Assembly (NCBI GenBank): GCA_023411575.1 | Contig: JAEYOP010000016.1 | Coordinates: forward strand, 62,001-126,000 | Length of the DNA stretch: 64,000 nt | From: Bacillota bacterium | GTDB lineage: Bacteria; Bacillota; Clostridia; Acetivibrionales; DTU013 | Reading direction: 5' to 3' | The notes under the pieces: generated by a model | Databases searched by the model: none | Seen by the model: the letters and a program-made list of their open reading frames with translations, nothing else | What the model was told of the DNA's origin: nothing | In this document: positions 16,537 to 23,127 of the stretch, one piece after another | Layout: every line of letters starts with the position of its first letter | How positions within the stretch are numbered: the first letter of the stretch is position 1 | Program-made: the position numbers and the translations under genes

Positions 16537-17835
16537 TTAAACCCTATCAATACCCCCTATAGCGTACAGCGGTAAATTTACCAGCCAGTCTTCCTTCTTA
16601 TAATCTGCCATTGAAGTACGTACAGAAGTTTCCGGGCTGAATTTTTCACAGAAGGTCTTCAAACTTTTGGCCTGCAAATTCACTTCTGCTTTCACTTCTA
16701 CAGGAATTACCGCCTTGCCGTTATCAATAAGAAAATCAATCTCAGCGCTGTTTCTGTCATTCGTCCAATAATACGTGTTTATATCTTTAAGCGTCTTTAA
16801 TTGCTGCTGAACATATTGTTCTGTTAAAGCGCCCTTGAATTCTTTGAATAATTCATCTCCATCAAGCAATACGTCCTGTCGAAGCCTTACCATACAGGAT
16901 AATAATCCGACGTCCAACAAGTAAAGCTTAAACGCTTTTAAATCTTCATAAGCCTTGAGCGGCAGAGAAGGAGCGGTTACACGGCTCACTTTATGAACAA
17001 GGCCACAATCCGTGAGCCACAGCAAAGCAAGCTCATATTCTTTCGCCCTCGCACCTTCTTTAATAAGACCATAAATAAATTTTTTGTTTTCTTTTGTAAG
17101 TTGTAAAGGAATACTGTTCCAAAGCATTCTGATTCGGGGAACCGCATCATGTGGAGCGTGCTTTGAAAAATCCTGCTCATAGGCATCCAATATCCGTCCT
17201 TGAATTTCTCTAACCTCGTTAAAATCTTTATTGGCTGAAAAATTCGCAACCACTTCGGGCATCCCGCCCACATAATAATACTGCTTCAAAAGCTCTATAT
17301 AATCTTGCTTAAAAGTTGTGGCCATTGCGTAGTCGCCATCATCCAAAAGCTGCGAGAATTGTTCTCTACCCATCGCATGCATAAATTCCTGGTAGGACAG
17401 AGGATATAAATCCATAAACTCTACCTTGCCGACAGGAAAGGATGTTCCCTGATGCAGCGCGACACCGAGCAGACTGCCGGCGCAAATGATAGAATACTCC
17501 GGAGCATTCTCATTAAAATACTTCAAAGCAGTCAAGGCTTTGGGTACTTCCTGTATTTCATCAAAAATGAGAAGAGTCTCGGAAGGATTGATTTTATGCC
17601 CTGCATATAGCTCCAGGCCGATTATGATACGCTCCACATTCAAATCCGCAGAAAACAGTTCGTGCATCCGCCGGTTGTTATCAAAGCTTATATAAACGCA
17701 GGTCTTATATGCTTTTGCACCAAACTCCTTCATCAGCCAAGTCTTCCCGACCTGCCGTGCCCCACGGATAATAAGCGGCTTTCTACTTTTTTTATCTTTC
17801 CATTTATATAATTGTCCAATTGCCTTGCGATACAA
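16537..17835 (-). CDS. AAA_14 ATPase with DUF4143 domain
   Basis: 432 residues. Walker A is GARQVGKT (residues 20-27), Walker B is LLIFDEIQE near 90, and the C-terminal DUF4143 region ends with the nuclease-like pattern AEIDFLIDNGKAVIPVEVKAE (D..(x)..E.K as in restriction-endonuclease folds). These proteins are common single-gene ATPases of unclear role, often seen near mobile elements. The gene is isolated with its own short leader. Confidence 0.88.
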   Translation of the reverse strand: MYRKAIGQLYKWKDKKSRKPLIIRGARQVGKTWLMKEFGAKAYKTCVYISFDNNRRMHELFSADLNVERIIIGLELYAGHKINPSETLLIFDEIQEVPKALTALKYFNENAPEYSIICAGSLLGVALHQGTSFPVGKVEFMDLYPLSYQEFMHAMGREQFSQLLDDGDYAMATTFKQDYIELLKQYYYVGGMPEVVANFSANKDFNEVREIQGRILDAYEQDFSKHAPHDAVPRIRMLWNSIPLQLTKENKKFIYGLIKEGARAKEYELALLWLTDCGLVHKVSRVTAPSLPLKAYEDLKAFKLYLLDVGLLSCMVRLRQDVLLDGDELFKEFKGALTEQYVQQQLKTLKDINTYYWTNDRNSAEIDFLIDNGKAVIPVEVKAEVNLQAKSLKTFCEKFSPETSVRTSMADYKKEDWLVNLPLYAIGGIDRV

Positions 17836-18120
17836 GATCAGCCACCTCCTATCCTTCTAGAAGATAGTATATCAACCAATTACAAAAATTGCAACGACTT
17901 TTTGAGATAATTTCGCACTTTGTTCAACCACTATTCGAATATTTGAGAAATCCGTGCAAGCAGTAAGTAAGCGGATTCAGGGATTTAACATTACGTATTA
18001 CAAGCTCTTCCGTTTTTTTGCTAAAATGCTGTCAAGAGTATAGATTTGAGCAAAAATTATCAAGAATGAATTTTTAACAGAGTGTATAATTAGGATATCC
18101 GCATAGTAAGGAGAAGGTAT

Positions 18121-18513
18121 ATGGATTATCACTCAAAAGTGCATGACTCCCTGGAGTATATTGAAGAAAATTTAGATGACAGGATTAACCTCGACGATCT
18201 CGCCCAAAAAGCCTATCTTTCAAAATATCATTATCATCGGCTTTTTCATAAAATAACAGGGGAATCCGTCACCAAATATATAACCAAACGGCGGATGGAG
18301 AAAGCTTCGGAAGAGCTTATCCAAACAGATCAGCCCATAATCGATATCGCCCTGAAATATCAGTATGCTTCTCAAGAAGCCTTTTCAAGAGCTTTTGTGA
18401 GAGTTTATGGCTTGATGCCGGGAAAATACCGGAGGGTGTATGGAAGCAGCAAATTCAATAATGTGATCCGTCTCAACTCCTATTTCAATAAAATTACGAA
18501 TATGGCTGCGTAA
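18121..18513 (+). CDS. Small AraC-type regulator, HTH domain only
   Basis: 130 residues holding just the two AraC HTH motifs (LAQKAYLSKYHYHRLFHKITGES and IDIALKYQYASQEAFSRAFVRVYG), comparable to the DNA-binding half of the Rob/SoxS group; no effector domain. RBS AAGGAGAAGG. TATAAT at 18085-18090 may be its -10. It is 19 bases upstream of the ClpP paralogue and may be co-transcribed with it. Confidence 0.85.
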   Translation: MDYHSKVHDSLEYIEENLDDRINLDDLAQKAYLSKYHYHRLFHKITGESVTKYITKRRMEKASEELIQTDQPIIDIALKYQYASQEAFSRAFVRVYGLMPGKYRRVYGSSKFNNVIRLNSYFNKITNMAA

Positions 18514-18532
18514 GTAGCGCATGGAGATTAAT

Positions 18533-19126
18533 ATGAGTAATCTTGTACCGATAGTCGTCGAGCAGACAGCTCGAGGAGAGCGTTCTTATGATATTTTTTC
18601 GAGACTGCTCAATGACCGCATCATAATGCTTAATGGCATAGTAACGAATGAATCGGCAAGCTTGATTATAGCGCAGATGCTTTTCCTGGAATCCGCCGAC
18701 TGTGATAAGGATATTCATTTCTATATTAACAGCCCTGGGGGTTCCGTAACGGACGGGTTTGCCATCATGGACACAATGAACTATATCAAATGCGATGTCT
18801 CCACCATCAGTGTGGGCCAATCCGGGAGTGCAGCCTCCTTGCTGCTGGTGTCAGGAACAAAAGGGAAACGCTTTGCGCTGAAAAACAGTGAAGTACTGAT
18901 TCATCAGCCGTCCATATCCGGCGGGCTGCAGGGGCAGGCCACAGATATTAAAATCCATAGCGACTGGCTTGAAAAAACAAAAGAGAAGCTGAATGAGATA
19001 TATAGCAGGCTTACTGGCCAGCCGCTCGAAAAAATCAAAAAAGATATGGAAAGAGATTATTATATGACGGCTGAGCAGGCAAAGGCATATGGATTAATTG
19101 ACGAAATCCTATTATGCCATAGGTAA
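18533..19126 (+). CDS. ClpP-family serine protease paralogue
   Basis: 197 residues. Catalytic Ser is in STISVGQSGSAASLLL, His in EVLIHQPS and Asp in GQATDIKIHSDW, all in ClpP order; FYINSPGGSVTDG is the oxyanion strand. ATG 18533 has GGAG upstream; an ATG at 18521 is less likely. No clpX is adjacent, so this is probably a second ClpP that would pair with a Clp ATPase encoded elsewhere. The usual first alanine pair GMAAS is replaced by GSAAS. Cytoplasmic. Confidence 0.88.
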   Translation: MSNLVPIVVEQTARGERSYDIFSRLLNDRIIMLNGIVTNESASLIIAQMLFLESADCDKDIHFYINSPGGSVTDGFAIMDTMNYIKCDVSTISVGQSGSAASLLLVSGTKGKRFALKNSEVLIHQPSISGGLQGQATDIKIHSDWLEKTKEKLNEIYSRLTGQPLEKIKKDMERDYYMTAEQAKAYGLIDEILLCHR

Positions 19127-19175
19127 TACCGATGCGTGGACATAGTTGAAGGCAAGATGCCCCCTTCCCTATCTC

Positions 19176-19289
19176 CCCCCCATATTGCAGTAAGGTCCAT
19201 TTCCCGCCGTCCACTTCCATCATCGCCAGAGAATCATGATCAAGACCTTCGTGATCCGTAGCGGAGTAATTGTAAATTCCGCTTGACAT
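19176..19289 (-). pseudogene. livJ-type binding-protein remnant (C-terminus)
   Basis: The minus strand reads SSGIYNYSATDHEGLDHDSL then AMMEVDGGKWTLL, which parallels the C-terminal end of the complete binding protein at 41840-42994 (GVFNMSSTDHNGLSMDSIEL). Only about 38 codons survive. The remnant now carries the -35 of the tetR promoter on the opposite strand. Confidence 0.6.
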
Positions 19290-19312
19290 GGAGATATTTT
19301 TTTGCTTATAAT
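19283..19312 (+). promoter_or_regulatory. Sigma-A promoter of the tetR gene
   Basis: TTGACA (19283-19288), 18-base spacer, TATAAT (19307-19312): full consensus in both boxes. The -10 overlaps the palindrome below. Confidence 0.85.
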
Positions 19313-19345
19313 ATGAATGAATATTTTTTTATTCATTCATATTAT
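19308..19345. promoter_or_regulatory. Perfect palindromic operator, probably of the TetR regulator
   Basis: 16-bp arms (19308-19323 and 19330-19345, core TGAATGAATA) around six T. It covers the -10 and start of transcription, as expected of an autorepressor site for the TetR protein at 19437. Confidence 0.85.
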
Positions 19346-19436
19346 GGATCAGCCGACTCCCCGGCCCTGTAGAATGGAATCCCGGCTGTTCTGTATCAGG
19401 AATGAATCACATAGGATATGGGGATGGACATGACAT

Positions 19437-20021
19437 ATGGAAGACAAAAAGAAGGCAATCTTAGATTGCGCAAAGGAATTGTTTTCAACAAAGGGGTTCA
19501 AGGATACGGGCGTAGCTGATATTACCGCCCTGGCCGGCTTCAGCGTAGGAACCTTTTATAATTACTATCCCTCCAAGGATAAGCTCTTTGTCGAAATACT
19601 GGAACAGGAAACCTCCGGACTGATGAAGCACATTATGGAAACCATAGACCTGGACGACAAGCCGAAAGCCCTGATCAAGCGGCTTCTTGCGCTGAACGCG
19701 GAAGGCATGGCGGAAAATCCAATTCTGAAGCAATGGTATCACCCGGAGGTCTATGGAAAAATCGAGAAGCTGTTCCGGGAAGAAGACGGGCTCCAGGCAA
19801 TGGATTTCCTGTACCGCGACTTTCTGGAGCTGGTCGGAAAATGGCAGGCGGAGGGCAAAATACGGTCCGATATCGACAGCGAAATGATCATGGCCATCTT
19901 TGGCGCCATTATCCGGATCGGTTATCACAAGGAAGAGATCGGGCTGAAATATTTCCCCGCGCTTCAGGATCACCTGACGGATTTTGTGCTGGATGGGCTG
20001 ACCAGGACCGAAAAGCAATAG
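19437..20021 (+). CDS. TetR/AcrR-family transcriptional regulator
   Basis: 194 residues. The HTH is at about 10-55 (AKELFSTKGFKDTGVADITALAGFSVGTFYNYYPSKDKLF); the rest is the helical ligand-binding domain, with a C-terminal TetR pattern (IGYHKEEIGLKYFPALQDHLTDFVLDGL). The gene lies 92 bases after the palindrome and 40 bases before the ApbE gene, so the four-gene run tetR-apbE-fmn-flavodoxin is probably one operon repressed by TetR until an unknown, perhaps redox-active, ligand appears. Confidence 0.93.
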   Translation: MEDKKKAILDCAKELFSTKGFKDTGVADITALAGFSVGTFYNYYPSKDKLFVEILEQETSGLMKHIMETIDLDDKPKALIKRLLALNAEGMAENPILKQWYHPEVYGKIEKLFREEDGLQAMDFLYRDFLELVGKWQAEGKIRSDIDSEMIMAIFGAIIRIGYHKEEIGLKYFPALQDHLTDFVLDGLTRTEKQ

Positions 20022-20061
20022 CCGCCGTCCTGTTTGAGTGGATTTGCAAGGAGGAATTTTC

Positions 20062-21018
20062 GTGGATAATGCTACCGCAGTCAATACCGTACACTATGGC
20101 ATGGGAACCCAAATGGCTCACAGAGCTTTCGGCAGCGGTGCCTCAGAGGCGGTTAAGGCTGCCGAAGCCGAGGCCCTGCGGCTGGAACGGCTGCTGAGCC
20201 GCTTCCTGCCGGAAAGCGATATAGGCCGGATCAACGCACTGGCGGGAGTGAAGGCCGCGGAAATCCACTCCGAGACCTGCAATCTATTAAGCCGTGCGAT
20301 TGAGCTATCCACCCTGTCACAAGGATTGTTCGACATTACCATCGGCCCCCTGGTGGACCTCTGGGATTATAAGCATGCGTCGGAGCCCCCGGCACAGGAC
20401 AGGATTCATAAGCTTCTTCCGCTGATAAATTACCGCGACTTGAGCCTGGACCCTTCCAAAAGAACGGCAGGCCTGAAATGTGCAGGGCAGTCCCTTGATC
20501 CCGGCGGCATCGGCAAAGGCTACGCCAGCGACCATTTTATGGAAATATTCAAAGAATACGGCGTCCTTTCCGCCTTTTCAAACATCGGCGGAAACGTATC
20601 CACCCTGGGCTGCAAGCCCGACGGCACGCCCTGGCGCGTAGGCATCCGGCATCCGAGACAGGATGGTCTGATCGGTGTCGTGGAGGTAGCTGGAAAAGCG
20701 GTGGTCACTTCAGGGGACTATGAACGGTATTTCCTTGATAAAAGGGGCAAACGGTTTCACCATATCCTCCATCCCTTGACCGGGTATCCGGCAGAATCGG
20801 GATTGATCAGCGCAACGGTCGTCGCCGAAAGCGCCATGACGGCCGACGCATTGTCCACTGTCCTGTTTGTCGCAGGCTTTGAAAAAGGGCTCGCCTTATT
20901 GGAAAAATGCCCGGCGGCGGAGGCGGTCCTGGTGGACGAAAGCCTGAACATATCTGTCACGAAAGGGCTGCGGCAATGCTTTCAGGCAGCTTCCGGAATC
21001 TCGGCAGGCTTTTTGTAA
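20062..21018 (+). CDS. apbE: FAD:protein FMN transferase (ApbE family)
   Basis: 318 residues from GTG 20062, seven bases after AAGGAGG. Motifs: MGTQMAHRAFG at the N-terminus, DPGGIGKGYASD around 150, NIGGNVSTLG around 183, and the Thr/Asp metal site TADALSTVLFVAG near the end. It attaches FMN to a threonine of target proteins. No signal peptide or lipobox is seen, unlike many ApbE proteins that work outside the membrane. Its target is clearly the next gene, 34 bases downstream. Confidence 0.92.
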   Translation: MDNATAVNTVHYGMGTQMAHRAFGSGASEAVKAAEAEALRLERLLSRFLPESDIGRINALAGVKAAEIHSETCNLLSRAIELSTLSQGLFDITIGPLVDLWDYKHASEPPAQDRIHKLLPLINYRDLSLDPSKRTAGLKCAGQSLDPGGIGKGYASDHFMEIFKEYGVLSAFSNIGGNVSTLGCKPDGTPWRVGIRHPRQDGLIGVVEVAGKAVVTSGDYERYFLDKRGKRFHHILHPLTGYPAESGLISATVVAESAMTADALSTVLFVAGFEKGLALLEKCPAAEAVLVDESLNISVTKGLRQCFQAASGISAGFL

Positions 21019-21052
21019 GATTTAAAGATCTAAAAGGAAGGATTGATGTTAT

Positions 21053-21514
21053 ATGAAAAACGCCAAACAAAGAAAGGGGAAATCGAAAGTGTGGATCGCA
21101 TTATTGGTGGTTCTAGTCGTGATCGTGGGAGGAATGGGCGTCGCGATGCTTGTTTTCGAGCCAGGAAGACGGGAGGCCCTCAATCAGACCATCTCCGAGG
21201 TTGACTTCAAAGACCTGCACGACGGTGTTTATACGGGAGAATATAAAGGAACAAAGGATAGCCTCCGGAATGTAAAGGTCCAGGTCACCGTATCGTCGGG
21301 AGCCGTTAGCGAAATCAAAGTAATCGGGGGAGCGCTTGCAAATGAAAAGCAGACCGCCGAGGTCAGGAAAGGGCAGTCCATAAACGATTTGCTGGATCGG
21401 GTGATTAAATCCCAATCTTTACAGGTGGACGTCATCAGCGGCGCGACTATTTCCTCCAGGGTGCATCTCAAGGCAGTGGAAAATGCGCTTGAGCAGGCGA
21501 GCGAAGCGAAATGA
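21053..21514 (+). CDS. Membrane-anchored FMN-binding domain protein
   Basis: 153 residues: a positive N-terminus, one membrane helix (about 13-35), then an FMN_bind domain containing DVISGATISS; the threonine of SGAT is the residue that ApbE enzymes flavinylate. The domain DGVYTGEYKGTKDSL starts near 57. It would display covalent FMN outside the membrane, as in RnfG/NqrC-like and extracellular electron-transfer proteins. Sits directly behind apbE. Confidence 0.92.
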   Translation: MKNAKQRKGKSKVWIALLVVLVVIVGGMGVAMLVFEPGRREALNQTISEVDFKDLHDGVYTGEYKGTKDSLRNVKVQVTVSSGAVSEIKVIGGALANEKQTAEVRKGQSINDLLDRVIKSQSLQVDVISGATISSRVHLKAVENALEQASEAK

Positions 21515-21527
21515 GGGGGGAAATCAA

Positions 21528-22052
21528 ATGAGTATTGCAGTTGTTTACTATTCGCTCACAGGCAACAATAAAACATTAGCCGTCGCCGCAGCAAAGGAGC
21601 TTTCAGCGGAATTGATTGAAATTTCTGAAAAAGGAAGCAGGAAGACGGGTACCATCCTGTTGGACATGATTTTGAACCGTACTCCACGGGTACAGCCTCT
21701 CCCCTCTGATTTGGAAAAGTATGAGCATCTCCTCTTTATCGCTCCGGTATGGATGGGCAAGGCCGCGTCTCCTCTTCGCGCCTATCTGAAGCATCTGAAG
21801 GGGCGTCCGCAGCCTTATGCATTTGCTTCCATCAGCGGCGGCGCGCTGAACACAAATCCCGGTCTTGCCGGTAACCTGGAAAAAATGGCGGGGGCGAAGC
21901 CGGCAGCATTGGTCGATCTGCACATTTCCGACTTGCTGCCTCACGAACCGAAGCCAACGATGAAGGACACAAGCTCCTATCGCCTGAACGACGCTGAAGC
22001 AGTAAAACTGGCCGGGGCAATTGCGGCCTCCGTGAAAAGCGCAGGCATATGA
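21528..22052 (+). CDS. Flavodoxin
   Basis: 174 residues from ATG 21528, after GAGGGGGGAAA. The N-terminus AVVYYSLTGNNKTLA is the FMN-phosphate loop; LLFIAPVWMGKAASPLRAYL and AFASISGGALNTNPG are the isoalloxazine-side loops. Flavodoxins carry one or two electrons in the cytoplasm; this one probably exchanges electrons with the flavinylated membrane protein encoded just upstream. The frame is open upstream to 21483 but overlaps that gene. Confidence 0.9.
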   Translation: MSIAVVYYSLTGNNKTLAVAAAKELSAELIEISEKGSRKTGTILLDMILNRTPRVQPLPSDLEKYEHLLFIAPVWMGKAASPLRAYLKHLKGRPQPYAFASISGGALNTNPGLAGNLEKMAGAKPAALVDLHISDLLPHEPKPTMKDTSSYRLNDAEAVKLAGAIAASVKSAGI

Positions 22053-22086
22053 AGCAATTCCATGCCAGATTGCGAGTGAATTTCGA

Positions 22087-22116
22087 TTGACAACCAAAAG
22101 GGTTATATGTTACTAT
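22087..22116 (+). promoter_or_regulatory. Promoter of the PadR gene
   Basis: TTGACA (22087-22092), 18-base spacer, TACTAT (22111-22116), the -10 lying inside the palindromic operator. Confidence 0.7.
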
Positions 22117-22140
22117 TAACATATGTTAATAGTAACATAT
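22105..22140. promoter_or_regulatory. 36-bp perfect palindrome: PadR operator
   Basis: An uninterrupted palindrome (half-site ATATGTTACTATTAACAT) ending 15 bases before the padR start. PadR repressors bind ATGT-N8-ACAT-type sites, and this one contains such halves. It overlaps the -10, implying autorepression. Confidence 0.85.
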
Positions 22141-22155
22141 TTGAGGTGAACCTTT

Positions 22156-23079
22156 ATGTCCATCAAATACGCAATTTTGGGATTGCTCAGCTGGAAGCCT
22201 TTAACCGGCTATGAAATGAAAAAGGTGTTTGAAGAATCCGCAGCAATGTATTGGTCGGGCAACAACAATCAAATCTATAAAACGTTGCTCCAGTTGCTGG
22301 AGGAGGGTCTTGCGACGGGCGAAGTCCTGCATCAGGAAGCCTCCCCTTCCAAAAAGATTTACACCATAACGGAGAAAGGCCTTGCCGAATTGAAGAGCTG
22401 GGTCCTTTCGGCGCCGGAAGCACCCGAGCTGCGGAAAACCTTCCTGATCCAGCTTGCATGGGCCGATCAACTGAGTGATGAAGAACTGAACGAGCTGCTT
22501 TCAAAATACGAAAACGAAATAAAGATCCAGCTTCTGATCCACCAGGAAAAAGCCCGACGCAATCGAAATGCGCCGGGCCGGAATTCCCGCGAAATTTTTC
22601 TTTGGAACAAGATCGCCGAAAATCTAATCTCATCCTATAAAAACGAGCTGGACTGGGTACAGGGCATCCGGAAGGAGCTGTTCGAGAAAGAAGTGGAGGA
22701 ACAAATGGATAAATACAATTACAGCGTCCTGGAGAAAGCCGGAAATGAATATCTGGAGTTCTTTTCCGCTCCGGCCCCCTTGTCAACGGATCAGGACGCC
22801 CTGGATCTGATCGCGCTGTGTGGAGAAAATGATACGAATCTTCTCCTGCTGCATCAAGGCGCTCTTTCGGAAGGCTTTTTCAGGCATAAATCCGCTATAG
22901 CCGGCGATATTCTTCAAAAGCTCACCAATTACCGCATAAAAACAGCAATTGTACTGTCTTCGGATATAGCGGATAAAGTCGGATTCAAAGGAACGGTTGC
23001 AGATACGGGCAGATCACAGGGCGCCATTTTTAAAGTATTCGATACGAAGGAAGAAGCTGAAAACTGGCTGTTGAGCTAA
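22156..23079 (+). CDS. PadR-family regulator fused to a DUF4180 domain
   Basis: 307 residues. Residues 1-75 are the PadR winged helix (AILGLLSWKPLTGYEMKKVF), followed by the Vir_C-like helical dimerisation region to about 180. From about 190 the protein has EYLEFFSAPAPLSTDQDALDL, LLLHQGALSEGFFRHKSAIAG and a WLLS end, which match DUF4180. DUF4180 also occurs as a stand-alone protein; the fusion suggests it acts as a sensing or partner domain. RBS TTGAGGTGA. Monocistronic; followed by a hairpin. Confidence 0.85.
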   Translation: MSIKYAILGLLSWKPLTGYEMKKVFEESAAMYWSGNNNQIYKTLLQLLEEGLATGEVLHQEASPSKKIYTITEKGLAELKSWVLSAPEAPELRKTFLIQLAWADQLSDEELNELLSKYENEIKIQLLIHQEKARRNRNAPGRNSREIFLWNKIAENLISSYKNELDWVQGIRKELFEKEVEEQMDKYNYSVLEKAGNEYLEFFSAPAPLSTDQDALDLIALCGENDTNLLLLHQGALSEGFFRHKSAIAGDILQKLTNYRIKTAIVLSSDIADKVGFKGTVADTGRSQGAIFKVFDTKEEAENWLLS

Positions 23080-23086
23080 GACAAAG

Positions 23087-23120
23087 GAAGGGGATATGCA
23101 GGCTCTCCTGCTATCCCTTC
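23087..23120. terminator. Hairpin between the convergent padR and GH116 genes
   Basis: GAAGGGGATA.GCAGG pairs with CCTGCTATCCCTTC with one bulge. No strong T-run, so terminator efficiency is uncertain. Confidence 0.5.
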
Positions 23121-23127
23121 AGCCGGC

